Source of the DNA: Tetrahymena elliotti 4EA
Lineage: Eukaryota; Ciliophora; Oligohymenophorea; Hymenostomatida; Tetrahymenidae
Reading direction: 5' to 3'
Length of the DNA stretch: 64,000 nucleotides
Assembly: GCA_000231825.2 (NCBI GenBank)
Contig: JH720314.1
Span: forward strand, 1,165,684-1,229,683
Shown here: one piece after another, positions 1 to 12,456 of the stretch
How positions within the stretch are numbered: position 1 is the first letter of the stretch
How the letters are laid out: each line of letters opens with the position of its first letter
Position numbers and translations under genes: made by a program
The notes under the pieces: model-generated
What the model was told of the DNA's origin: nothing
What the model saw: only the letters and a program-made list of their open reading frames with translations
The model's database searches: none

Positions 1-375
1 GTTCTTGGTTTAGAAGTTGTTGTTATTGTTGTTATTACCGAAATTATTGAAATTATTGGGATTACTTGGAGGAAAGTTACTTTGAGTAGGTATGTTTTAA
101 AAAGCAAGCTAATTAGATATTTATTAACCTTGTTATTAGTTAGGAAATTAATTCATATTAAAGTTCCCATTAGGTTAGTTTTGATTCATATGCCATGGTT
201 GATTTGCCTATCCACTAAACTATTATTAACCAGGATTTAAATTATTATTCATATCTTAATTGTTGTTAATAGGATTAAAAGCCTAATTCGATTATGGCTT
301 CTAAAGATTTTATTAATTATTAGGTTTCTAATATTGATATTAGTAATTGTTTTAGCCAAAAGGATTATTGCTCAT
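1..375 (-). CDS. Q/N-rich protein, N-terminal part (truncated by window edge)
   Basis: Read on the minus strand from ATG at 373-375 with TAA/TAG as Gln, the frame is open to base 1, so 125 residues are visible and the C-terminus lies outside the window. The protein begins MSNNPFGQ and continues as an almost uninterrupted low-complexity stretch of Asn, Gln, Pro and Gly. An NPF tripeptide sits at residues 4-6, the kind of motif bound by EH domains in endocytic adaptors, but one copy is weak evidence. No folded domain is visible in the part present. This could be the disordered leader of an adaptor, an RNA-binding protein or a prion-like protein; I do not recognise it. The reading is supported by strong Q/N composition that is absent in the other frames. 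Confidence 0.6.
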
Positions 376-1258
376 TTTTAGTTTATTCTTTGCTTTATTT
401 TTCTTCTTTTTTTTCTTGAGAGCTATTTTTCTTGAACTTACTTTTTGTTTTTAATCTTTTTAAATATTATAATTTATGCAATAAAAACTATCTTTATCTT
501 AGATCTTATAGGCAATTAATTAGAATATTTAAAGATTTTGTTCAAGAGGAAAATTTTTTTATGATGTTTCTATCCTCAATAAACTTTAGAATACCACTTA
601 CTTTTTATTTTATGACATTATAAAAATGGTGTCTATTGAGTATTCATTCCTCTTTAAATATATTCCTCAACAGATAAAGAAACAAAATATAGATATATAA
701 ATCAGCATTAATGTTCCCTCTCATTTATTATAAACTTTGAAAATTTTATGACAATATAAAATATTTTTATTCTTAAACAATATACTCTATTAATTTTAAA
801 ATTTTAAGAAATTTCCTTTTTTAAAAGAGTAAATATAATTTTAATTAGATAACTCGAATAGATGGAGCCGCTTTTAAAGGGATAAGTTCATAAATTAAAC
901 ATGAAGCTTTTAACTAATACTTTAGACACACACATAAAAAATCCATTTTTAAATACAAACATAAATTTTCTTAGTGTTTTGTTAAGACTTGATTAATTAT
1001 CTTAGATATTACATCTTATTTAGAAATGTATTTTGTAAAGAAAATTATTGAATAGAAAAAATAATATGTAATTATTTGTCTTACTTAAATTAAAAATTTC
1101 AGAATATATAATAAATTAAATTTTTTTTTACCAATAAGTGAATAAGAAAAAGGTAGGTAATATAGATAACATAAAAACTGATTTTAATCAAAAATTCAAA
1201 AATTAACAGTCTTTTATAAATTGCAATCATAAATTTAATAAGCTAATAAGATATTAAA
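376..1258. other. intergenic, divergent promoters
   Basis: About 880 bases of very AT-rich DNA between the divergent Q/N-rich gene and the WD40 gene. The start codons point away from each other, so promoters of both should lie here. The only less AT-rich patch is around 855-912. No open frame with protein-like composition was seen. Confidence 0.5.
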
Positions 1259-2898
1259 ATGAGTTAATAAAATAACAATCAGAAAATTCCATCTTTAGTC
1301 TTTAAAATGGAAGATCATAGCAAATAAAAATAAAAGCAATAAAATTAAACTTTAGGTGGAAAGCATGGGTAAAGAAACTATTTTATTGTTTTTATTTAAG
1401 GAAATAAAGATCAAATTTTTCATTCTTAATAGAGTAGTTAATTATAAAGACAGTGATAAGTAATTAAGTTTGCAAAGATAAGTTTAAATCAAAGATGTTG
1501 ATATTTTCTCATTGAAATTTAGTTAAGATGATAAATTTTTAGCTGCTGGTAAACTAAATACTTATTTCTTTACATATTTCTAAAATATTAGTCACTTATT
1601 AGGGGATCAAAATTATATAAATTTCTTGTATTAATTAGGATGTGCTGATGGAAGTGTCAAAATCATAAATGCAGAAAATGGTAAAAACTACTTTAATTGA
1701 AAATTTATAATTTAGATTTAGTAATTTAAATTTAACTTAATTTAACTTATTTTTACTTTAAAAAATAGGTTTACAGCTAGGATCTTTATAAGGGTAGACT
1801 TTAAACTTTTATTTTTACTTTTATTACTTATTGTCATGTGTGATAAATGTTTTAATATACTAAATAAAATAACAGAGCAATCCATATCCTTAATGCACCA
1901 ACAACAAGTGTAAGATGGAAACCAAAATTACAAGAAACAGATCCTTATTAATTGCTTTCTGTAAATTCAGATGGTTCAATTACTCATTGGGATGTTTTAG
2001 GATGTATGATATTAAATAGATTATTACTAAAGAGCAAAAACTATATAATTTATTGAAATTAGTACATATATTCTATATTATTATAAAGAGAAGGCACTAC
2101 ACAGAATGATTGAAAATAAAGGACATAACATTCTCTCTTTAGATTATAATAATGATGGATCGAAATTTGCAACAGCCGGAAAAGATTTTAGAGTAAATTA
2201 TTCATTCCTTTCTTTAATGCTTCTTTCTATCATATAAATAGAAGTATGTATCTAATTTTTAAATGAAAGGTGAGAGTATATGATGATTAGACAAAGTAAC
2301 TTTTTGTAGATTTTGAACAAGGAGATTGGAATATACCTGGGCACACAAATAGAATTTTTTCTTTAAAATTTTTACCTGATTAACCTGATATACTTCTTAG
2401 TTGTGGGTGGGATAGCAATATACATATTTGGGATTTAAGAGTGAAAAAAAGTGTTGCACATTTTTATGGACCAAAGGTAAGTGGAGATAGTATAGACTAT
2501 AAAAATAATTAAATACTTACAGGCTCATATAGGAATACTGATTAAATTTAGTTATGGGATTTTAACACAAGAAAGCTAATAAAAAAAATAGATTGGGAAC
2601 CAGGAATACAACTTGATAAAGCATATATTTATTCAATTTAGTTTAGGTAATATTAAATTTACATATTATTAAAAATAATTTAATTTTTAAACACAGTAAG
2701 AAAAATGATGAAACAATAACTGCTGCCTGCAGTGGATTAAATGAAGTAAGAGTATTTGATTAAAAAGATAGAGTTTGTGGTTGTATAAATGACATGAATG
2801 ATAGTATATATACACTAGATTATTGTAATAAAAAAGATGTTTTTGCCTTTGCTGGTACAGAGAGTATTATATATTTAATGAATATAGAAAGTTTATGA
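1259..2898 (+). CDS. WD40-repeat protein
   Basis: A multi-exon gene starting at ATG 1259 and ending at TGA 2896-2898. Inferred introns include 1369-1432, one beginning near 1552, one ending near 1768, one near 1793-1875, and further ones before 2090, in 2193-2270, after 2465 or before 2700; those towards the 3' end are approximate. The spliced reading gives repeated WD40 blades, for example DIFSLKFSQDDKFLAAG, GCADGSVKIIN, DGSITHWDV, HNILSLDYNNDGSKFATAG, and a conserved late segment with SCGWDSNIHIWDLR followed by GSYRNTDQIQLWDF. That last pair resembles a widely conserved eukaryotic WD40 subfamily in which a GGWD blade is followed by a Y/WGPH-like loop and an ILTGSWR blade. It is probably a single seven-bladed propeller acting as a protein-interaction scaffold. 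The substrate or complex cannot be read from sequence. Confidence 0.8.
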
Positions 2899-3746
2899 TT
2901 TTTCAAAAATAAAAAAGCAAAACTTAATTAAAAAATTATATTTTTCTTCTCATGGAAATCTAAAATTTATTCATCAATATATCAATTAAAAAATATATTA
3001 AATTATAATTTACATCATATTTATCCATATTTTATGTGATTGTATTTTTCCTTTTTTTCTTATAAATTCAGTAGGGTATCTGTATAAATTAAAACTCAAA
3101 TATTTTCGCTAATTAACAAAAAAAATGAATTTTTTTTTAATATTACTTGAATAAAAGTATTTAAAAAAAAGCTTTTTTAGTAACAAATTAAGATTTTTTT
3201 TAGTAAGTTCTTTATTTATTTTTTGTTTTTTTACAGTAAATTAACCTGAATTCAGAAATTTACTCTATTTTTCTTAGCTTATCATGAAAATTCAATATGG
3301 AATTTATTCAGATTCTATTTCAAATCTAATATAAGAATGAGTTTTTTAAATATAAAATTTATTTATTGAAATAATTTTAAATGACTCATTAGTTTTTTAA
3401 TAAAGAGATTTTTGTTTAATCAACAAATTAAGCAAGAATTAATTAAGATTTATCATTTTAAACAAAATTATTTGTTAAATTTTTAAAATATGTTTCCTGC
3501 GATGATTTTAAAATAATTACTGATATTTGAAAAAATTTAAACTAATTTATAATTAAGATATAGATTTTAAGAGATTTATGAGTTATATTCTTTGGATGAT
3601 ATTTACTTAAAAAATTTCAAATTTTAGTTTATTAATTAAACTGTAAAAGATTGAAGAGGATTTATAACATTTTAAAATATTGAAGTTATTGTTTTTAGTT
3701 ATTAAATTAGTATCAATATTAATTAATCAGCTTTTATCAACTTAAA
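2899..3746. other. intergenic AT-rich spacer
   Basis: Nearly pure A/T DNA between two plus-strand genes, with poly-A and poly-T runs. It should hold the 3' end of the WD40 gene and the promoter of the coiled-coil gene. Nothing else is recognisable. Confidence 0.5.
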
Positions 3747-6206
3747 ATGAGTGATTTAGACGATTTGGATGATATTTATGATTAGTCATTTGAAAATGAT
3801 AAAAAAGTTAGGCCTCCTGCAGCCCCTCCAAAGTAAAATGCAGTGGCCTCATCGAATAACAAAAATAATAAAAATTTCAAGCAAGAAGATGATGAATATT
3901 TAGATGATTTTAATACAAAACCATTAGATGAATCTATTGATGATCATTAAAAATAAAAGCACAATTAAGATGATGACTCATATGGAGATTAGCATAAAAA
4001 CTAAAAGATTCCAATTATTCCAAAATAAAATTAGCAGAAGCCTTAAGTCATGCCATAATAAGCAGCTGTTTAGGATCATAAAAAAAGCGAGTAAAATGAT
4101 ATTGCCATAAACATTTGTTTCATTATTTAAAATGTCAAATTTAAATAGACTACCTTCATAGAATTAATCTGCTAAGAAAAGTGAAAATTAGATTCATACA
4201 ACCAATTCTATTTAAAATTCAGTTATGACTAGCTAAAATAAGCAGACGTTAATTGATAAGAATAAAAAGTTAAAGTTGGACCTTAAAATGCTTGCTACTG
4301 AACTAGATAAAATTTTACTTAAAGAGAAAGAAAAAAGAGAATAAAGATACAGTCAAAAGGAAGAAGACGAAGAGTTAAAAGGTATTTCTAATTATTTATC
4401 TAATGGTAAGATAAATATAATTATAAAAATAGATCGTAAACATAGGGTATAGAAATAGTTAGCAGAGATAAATAAATTGAAATAGAATATTACCAGAATA
4501 AAAAATTAATTGCAAAATGTTTATGAAAATAACAAGTAAATTAATTTTCATTGATAATAAAATATTTATCTTTATTTTAGTGTAGTTTAAAAGGAAGATG
4601 AATTGTTATTTTTGAAGAAATAAATTGCTGAAGTTAAATCTGAGTATGATAGCTTACAAAATATTAATGAAAAATAATAACAAGCTTTGAATGAGTTAAA
4701 AGATAATGGATAATATTCTTCAAATGTAAACTATAAATAAATCAATCTATCTTATCTTAGTATTATATTTTACTATTTACAAGGTTGATAAACTTCGTTC
4801 AACTTTAACAAAAGTCAAAGATGAATATAGAAAATTAAATGACCAGGTTTAAGAATAAGAAAAGGAATTAAGGAAACAACATGAGAATTTAGTCACTAAA
4901 GAAGATAATATTAGACAACTTACAGAAAGAATCAATGAAAGAAAGAGATAATAAAATAGTCATTAATCTTAAGTTGGTGATGATGATGTAAAATAAATTC
5001 AACAAAAGTCATAATGAATTATTTAAAAAAATATGAAATATTTTCTAGGTTTATGAAAGAGATTTACAAGAATTAGAAGAAAAAATTAAGGAACAAGAAA
5101 ATAGAAAGAAATAAATTGAAAAAAGGTATTAAGAAAAGTAAAAATAAATTGAGAAGGATAAGAGAGATCTTCAATAGGAATTGTCTAAAAAAATGACTAT
5201 ATTAAAGAGTAAAGAAAAGGAAATAAAACTCAACTAAATTAAGCTTAAAGAGGTGGAGAAATATATTAGAAATTTAAATGCAAAAGAAGGTAAAACAAAA
5301 TGAATAATCAAAAAACTTCATTTTAAATTATAATTTTTAAAAAGATACAAAAAGTGTTGTAAGCGAAAGTCACATGGATATTATTAACAGAGATAATTCA
5401 AAAAATGTAACGATTTATTTTAATCAAATTATTATTAAATATTTTTTTAACTTTTCAAGGTTAATAAATAACTCAAACGTCCTCCCATGCTAATTAAAAA
5501 ACCTGGTGTTTCAGCTAATCCTAGGAAAGATGAAGGATAAATAAAAGTTGAAGATCAGTAAAAGCAATTTCCATAAAAGAAATAAATTGATGCTGATGAT
5601 CAAGAGAGAGGTAGAAAAAAAGAAAGAACTCCTGAGAGTAATTAAAAATAGTCTAACAAGAAATAAAGGTAGATATTAATTAATCTAATAAATAAATTTC
5701 ATGATTTATTTAATTAATTAGAGATTAATCCCCTGAATAGAATAATAATAATTAGCATTAAAAATTAGAAAAGTAAGAAAAATAATAGGACTTTAAGAAA
5801 CCTTCAGAATAAGAAGTAGATCTTGATGAATTAGAATATGCAAATAATGATTTTGATGACTATAACAGTAGATAAAATACTGCTTAAGAATAAAGAAAAC
5901 AGGAGTCTAATAAATAGATAAGTAATAATTAAATAAATTAAAACATAAGCAAAAAAGATGATAGTTTTGATTTGTACAATGAATCATAACCCTCTAAAAA
6001 TAGATTTAAAGAACTAGAAGATGATAAGTATTTAAATTAAAAATTTCTTTCCTTTCATTTGTTTTAATTTTTATTTAATTAAATTATAAAGCTAAAAAGA
6101 GAATGAAAATAATAATCAAATTAACTCAAAAGAAGATAATTTTGAAGAAAAAGTTGAGGAAAATGTATTTTCTAAACCTGCTTTCATGCTTAAAAAGAAA
6201 AAATGA
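3747..6206 (+). CDS. acidic coiled-coil protein
   Basis: Begins MSDLDDLDDIYDQ at ATG 3747 and ends FMLKKKK at TGA 6204-6206. Several introns are required: one inferred at about 4093-4150, and others near 4383-4445, 4530-4580, 4730-4790, 4985-5050, 5290-5345, 5405-5460, 5668-5720 and 6028-6090. The N-terminal 100 residues are acidic and disordered. The centre is a long heptad-type coiled coil rich in Lys, Glu and Gln, with pieces such as LATELDKILLKEKEKREQ and LRSTLTKVKDEYRKLND. The tail is Ser/Gln/Asp rich and carries a basic KRPPMLIKKPG patch. The architecture is that of a basal-body, ciliary or cytoskeletal scaffold, a class very common in ciliates, but I cannot assign it to a named family; a lebercilin-like relation was considered and is unproven. 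Confidence 0.7.
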
Positions 6207-7382
6207 GAAAAGAAGAATATTTATAAATTTTGGTGATTTTGACTAAATTAAATTTAGTCAAAAGTAAGGGATTAATTTAGCATATCTTCTAAATATTTAA
6301 AGATGGATAAAAACAATGAAATAATTTAAAATTAGAGTATTAATGAGATAAAATAATCAAGATTTAGATATGCAAATATTTTTCAAATTTAATTGTATTT
6401 ATTATTAATACAATTAATTATTTATAAAATTATTTATTCATTAGCATTTATTTCTTTTTTAACTTTACAATCTTTTATTTTTTAAATATTTTGGAATCCA
6501 TAAACATTTATTCTTTTAAAAATTAATTGTATTTTTGGCAGATTTTTCTTTGAGATCTTAATTTGAGTTATCTCACTATTTGGTCATTTAATATTTATTT
6601 GAATGAAAAATATATCAATTTAAATTTTATATTCCTAAAAAATAAATATTTTTCTTTCTATTCGAATTATAATAGATAAGAATTGTTTTTGTTGAGAAAT
6701 AACTTATCTTAGCATTATTTTGAAAATATATTAACCTTTTTTTAAAAGGATTAAATAAAAGATAATCTTGAAATTAGTACATTTTGCTTGAAGTTTATTT
6801 AATTTATTCATTAATACGAAGAAAATTTTATTTGATAAATTTAGAATTTGAATGAAAGAATGAATTAAATGAAGATAATATTTACATATTTTATAATAAA
6901 AGTACTAATAAAAGTAATTAATTTGTAAATATCTTTAATTTTCATAAATTGTAGGTCGTGGTAATATTTTAGGTTTTATATAGAACTCAAATAATTATAA
7001 AAATATTTATTTTGTTAGTATATTTTATGGTCTTAATTAATTATTAATAGATAGATAGATAATTTGTGTAGTTATTTACTAAATTACTAATATTTGTAGT
7101 TGTTTCAATTTTATATTTTAATTATCTTTGCATAAATGCAAATCGAAAATAAATTTTGTAATATTTATCAACATTAATTTTGAATGCTTGTTTTATTTAT
7201 AGTTAGCAGCAGTTAGATAAATTTCTACCCTGATTGCAAGTTTTTGATTTTTTATTTATAAGTTATTAATGGGTGATTAATTTCTAGCTAGTAGTACTTC
7301 AACTATTAATATGCAAGCTTTAATAGATAAGATTTTTCAAAATATATCTATTAGTTTTGAATTTTGTTTCAGCCAGTCAACT
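6207..7382. other. convergent intergenic spacer with short ATAG repeat
   Basis: About 1.2 kb between the 3' ends of two convergent genes. It contains a short (ATAG)n microsatellite at 7047-7060 and otherwise AT-rich DNA. No gene seen. Confidence 0.5.
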
Positions 7383-10300
7383 TCATCTGTTATTACTGTT
7401 GATTTTTCTATCAAATGATGAGAATTAGTTCACTTTGTTTGAAATTTCTGATATTTTTTAATCTAAGAGTCTGAGTTTATTGAACTAGGCATGAATTTGA
7501 TTACCTGAGTTTGCATTATTAATTTATGATGAATTATTTGATAGAGGTTAATGATTTTAATTATTATTGAAATTGTTATTTCCATTATTCGCACTTGAAT
7601 TCATGTAAGAATAATTTTCATTATTACTGTAAATCTAATTTTCTTTGAATTTCTTTCTAAGTTATAATTCACCAGCCGCTGATCTGTTACTTGGGGTGAT
7701 GTTCAATGATTTTCTGAAATCTTTATCTGAAAATTTATTGAAATCACCATTGTAGTGTTAAGATGCAGATGCAGTTGCTGTTTTATTGCCTTAATTTAAT
7801 ACTGAGGAATACTCTAGCTTGTTTCCATGAGAAGCATAATCAGCTGAGTTTAAAGCAGGTTACTAAAAGTTTTTGCGTTCCTCAAGAACAGGTTTATTCT
7901 TTTTTTCTTAGTTTCCAAATAGTTTTATTTTGTAGTTGTTAAAAGCTATCATAACTACAGTAACATTATCTAAGGATCTCTTGTTAAGAGAGTCACGTAA
8001 TATACTTTCTACTGCTACACTACATTATTTGTGAATGTTTTCTGATGCTTCTTCGTTATTCCAAACACTTTAAATAACCTCTTTGCTTGTCATTTTATCA
8101 AACACACCATCACCTTTTAATTTCAAATATAAATTTAATACATTTTCTTAAAACTATCAATATTACTAGCTAAAACAATAAAATCATGATCATCTGTAAT
8201 CTTAAATGATTTAATTTCTGGCTCTGAGATAACAACATTGGGGTTACCTCCAAGTTTTTCAAGTTTTGCTTCAATATCACCAAATGTTCTTGAAACCTAA
8301 ATATTAATTTAATATTAAGAATGTATAATTTGAAAAGTATCTATTTACTGATAATCTTCCAGGGAAAACTCTAAGAGGTCCAACAACTAATTGAGTTTAT
8401 GCTTTTTGATCACCTGTTCCTTGTTTAACTTATGTGGCATGAGTTCTAATTTTTTAAAGTAAACATGATTTTAAAAAAAAAAAATCATTTTAATTATATT
8501 TTACTGATATATTTTTCCTCCACCTTGAATAATTCTTTTTTATTCTAATTCATCAGTGGGTTTATGATCACGTGAAAGAGTGTACACTTTTTAACCAGAT
8601 TCTCCAGATAATACAGCTCTAGAATCTCCGACATTAGCTACATAGCATGTATCACCAACTATCAAGATTACAATAGCACATGACCCACTGCGGTCAATTT
8701 GGTCTTCTTAAGCCTATGCAAGTTCTAGAAAAGCCTTTTCTGCAGCAGCAAAACCATTTCTCAAAGCCTCTTTAGGATTCCAAGGGAAGCTGCTTTCTTT
8801 AATAACCTTTTAATTTAAAAAAGATAATAATTACTAAATGTAATTTTTAAAAATTAATTAATAAATTTAGACAAAAAATAAAGAGCTATTTTAAGGTTTT
8901 AACAAAAAAGATAACTTACATTTAAAAAATAATGAAAGATTGAATACAAAAATGGTTTAAATTTAAATATTTGAATTAAATTTTACAAATTAGTGAAGAT
9001 TGTCACGAAGAAAATCTGCGCAGTTGACTCCTCCATGGCCATCATAAACTCCAAAGAATGAACATTTAGGCCACTACTCATTAGCACGAGATGCTGGCTT
9101 CATTATATTTAGTATAATTGAAACTCTATCTTCATTGTAATTTCTAACAAGACCTTAATTTGTATTTGCTGCGTACTGTTGATTTATTTTAGAAATATGG
9201 ATAAATATATTTTTAATTTAATTGATAGATAAATTGGTTAATTAAACTATTAATTCAAATTTGAATTTGATTATTGTTAATTAAAAAAAATATTACTCCC
9301 TCCCAATTTCTTAGAAAAAAAAAAATTTTTATCTCATAAATTAAAAATAGTAAACTTGTTGTTGTTTTTGATTAAAAAATTAGAAATTTAATTATTTATT
9401 TAATTACTGCTTTAACAATTCCGTTTCTTTTGAAAGAACACTTGGTGGGCTCATGATTAGGAAGAGGTTCACTTTTGCCAATAAGTGGTTCATTTACATT
9501 CTGAGTTAATTGAGCCTTTAGAATTTACTTTTAATCCATTGCAGCTTAATTTTGTTATTAAATTGAGGTCTAATTTGAGTTTGTTTAAGCTTAAGATTAA
9601 TTGGAGAGAGGAGCTTATTTTTTCATTTAATTTCCTTAGGTTTATTAATGTTACTATGATAGAGGATTGATATTTTCGTTATTTTGGTTTGCTTTTTATT
9701 GATTTTATAATTATTATTGTTAGATGTATGGCTAGCTAGGCTACTACTAGTTAAATTGTTAATTTTATTAAGATTAGATGACTCTTTGAATTTCATGACC
9801 TTATATACTTTTAGAAAGTCTTTTTTGTTCTTCTTACTATTTATAAGAAGCAAATCCTTCTTTAAGATTTATAGAAGCTCCAACTTACTTTTTGAAGCCA
9901 TTGTTACTATTTTGTCCATTCATGAAAGAATTATTCCCTTAAGATTATGAAACCTACTACTATTATCCATTCATACCATTTGTCTAAATATAATTATTTA
10001 ATTTAGCCTTAATTGAAGGAGATTCATCTCTAACATTTTATTACTAATTGTTTCCATTATTATTGGAGTTTCTTTAGAGGTTATTTGAGAGATGATTATT
10101 ATTTTAGTTGTAGCCTCCTTGTTGATTATTTTCAGATCCATGAGCAGCAAATTGCTAATTAGCTAAATTGTGACGTTGATAGGATGTGTTTAAGGTAGGG
10201 ATATTTGTAGAGGATGAAGGTTATTGTTGTTATGGTTAATGTTACATTTAAGTGTGATTATTCTAAAATTCTAAAGAAGGTTTTTCATTGAATTTGGTAG

Positions 10301-11195
10301 TCATCAACCCATTTAAAGAAGATATCAAGGAGTGCTTTGTTCCAAACATAGGAGCAGATGAGTTAGTTGCAGAGTATGATGTAAAGTTATTAGCACTATA
10401 AGGACGAGTTTCACCTGAAGTATCGATAGAGAGTTTGTTAATATTAGAATTTAAAGTATTGCCTTAGCTATTTATGTTTTAGAAATGATTGCTATTATTG
10501 TTACTGTTCACAGTAGAAGTATTTTGTTGGAAGTTACGAGAGAAATTCAAAGAATTTTATAAATTATCTCCTTGCTTACCAGTTACTTTATTTTATTGCT
10601 TTTGAGAGTTATTCCTAGCATTGGAATTGCCACTGCTAGTATTCAAAAGTATTTATTAGGTATTTGAATAGTTTTCAGATTTATTTTATTCTTTATTTAA
10701 ACTACTTGAAGCATTTCCAAATTATCTGGAGAATTATTGTTCATATGAAGTAACGCTATTTGAATTGTTATTTTATTGATGATTGTTATGCTATTAATTT
10801 TAATTTTACATAGCTCCTTATTGATATCTATGCTAATGTTAGAAGTGTTGATTACCAAAGTTATTATTACCTGAAGCTTAGTTTAAATTTTAGCCAAAAA
10901 CACCTTAAGTAGTAGAAGAGGCATCAGGAGTCATAGATTACATGAAATTTACACCTCCCTTGGATATACGGAGAGGATTATAACTAGAACGCACAGACTC
11001 ACTTTCAATATGCAGCTTTTATGATTAATTATAAAAATTGCCACTATTATTTTGTAAAGATAAAGTAGGTGCCCCTTATCCTCCATTATAAGATGTTGTT
11101 GTATGAGGAGGGTATCCAGCAGAAAGTGGCATCGTGTTTCCAATTAAGTTATTTGAAGTCTCTATATTGGTCAAGCCAGGTCTATTTCTTTGCAT
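7383..11195 (-). CDS. PP2C-family protein phosphatase with long Q/N-rich N-terminus
   Basis: A metal-dependent Ser/Thr phosphatase (PPM/PP2C) read on the minus strand from ATG 11193-11195 to TGA 7383-7385. The first roughly 570 residues, encoded without an obvious intron to about 9405, are Gln/Asn/Ser rich and probably disordered. The catalytic part follows: GIVKA is spliced to YAANTNQGLVRNYNEDRV, then FFGVYDGHGG (metal-binding Asp), SGSCAIVILIVGDTCYVANV, GDSRAVLSGE, RDHKPTDELE, VSRTFGD and LASDGVFDKM (second metal-binding Asp). A GCTA exon end joins GTGATGGTG to make ASDG, which confirms the intron near 8115-8175; other introns lie near 9180-9405, 8815-8990, 8450-8507 and 8295-8350. The C-terminal tail of about 170 residues is again Q/N/S rich. 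The core matches ciliate and plant PP2Cs closely, so catalytic activity is expected. Substrates are unknown, and the long leader suggests targeting or condensate behaviour. Confidence 0.9.
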
Positions 11196-12456
11196 TTTTT
11201 TAAATTTAACAGCTTGATTTTTTGAATACAAAATGGGTTTATGTAAGAGATGCTATTTAGCTTTCTTCTTTGTTTCTTTTATTATATTGAATATTACTAG
11301 TTCTTCAACTGTTTTTAATAATATAAAAAATATTGATTAATACTTTTGTTTAATTGCTTATAGATTTTTTATTTTCTTTTTGAATTATTTCTTTTCGTTT
11401 GTAATTCGTTTAAGATTGCTTTTTTATCAAAAAGCAGTGTCAAATCAAATCAAATTTGATTTATTTTTTTTTCTGTGTTTTAATTACTGCTAAGAATCTT
11501 TATAATATCTCCTTAGAAATTTAATTGCTATTGTTTGTATTCAATAATCAAGTATTTCGTTGATTAATATCATTGATCTATTAAGAAAAAGAAAATTTTG
11601 AATAAGTGCTTGTTTTATTATTTTCAATTTGATTAAAGCACAACATATTTTCAAGTACAGCAAGTTTGCTTATTTCCAACTGAATCAAGATTTTTTATTA
11701 AAGATATATTCAGTGTAAAAATTCAAAAAATTAACAGATATTTAAAAAAAACCTTGAGTGTTTTCCTTTTGTTAATTTCAAAAATTAATTTTCATTTATT
11801 TCATTAATTTATTTAAAAGCATTCAATTAGAAGCACAAAAATTAAAAGTATTTGATGTATGGATATTATTCCTAAATAATAATTAAATTAAAAAAATTCA
11901 AAAAATAATGCATTTGAATGATTTGAATGTAATTGTAAACCTCAAAAATAAAATTAACTTTAAAAATAGCAACCAAATATTTTTTCTTTAATTTTATGTT
12001 TTTAAGATAAAAAAAACATTAAATTTTATTGAACAAATAAAATTATCTTTTTAATGTTTTTAATATTTAGATTTCATAAAAAACAACAAATATTCAAAAA
12101 AAATAAATTCTGAAAAATTATAATTTTTTATTTTAATTTATTTTAAAGGTATACTTAAGTAAATATTTACTTTAATTAACTTTTCAAGTTTTTTATAATG
12201 TTAATTCACATAATTTCAAATGATTCAATTAAAAATATGCATTTTTTTTATCAAAAAAATAACATATTAATTCAAATAAATGAAGAAGAGACGCATTATT
12301 TAACTAGATAAATTACCAATGCTTCTTTTGCTAACTTTTAAAAGTTTTTACAATTATAAATATATTTTTGATTTCTATAACACAATAAAGTTTACTTTAT
12401 TTATTAATTTATGTTAAAATTTCATTTTAAAAGATTCTTTTTAAAGGCTTAGCGAA
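11196..12456. other. intergenic AT-rich spacer
   Basis: Separates the PP2C start from the 3' end of the cyclic-nucleotide-binding gene, both on the minus strand. It should contain the PP2C promoter. No supported gene. Confidence 0.5.

Noticed and set aside
7047..7060. (ATAG)n, (AAT)n and GATT/GATA tracts considered as functional repeats or CRISPR-like arrays.
   Set aside because: They are short microsatellites of the kind common in this genome; no spaced repeats or CRISPR structure exist in the window.
9485..9950. Plus- and minus-strand standard-code frames of 60-80 residues inside the PP2C region.
   Set aside because: They are shadows of the Q/N-rich leader of the minus-strand PP2C gene read in code 6.
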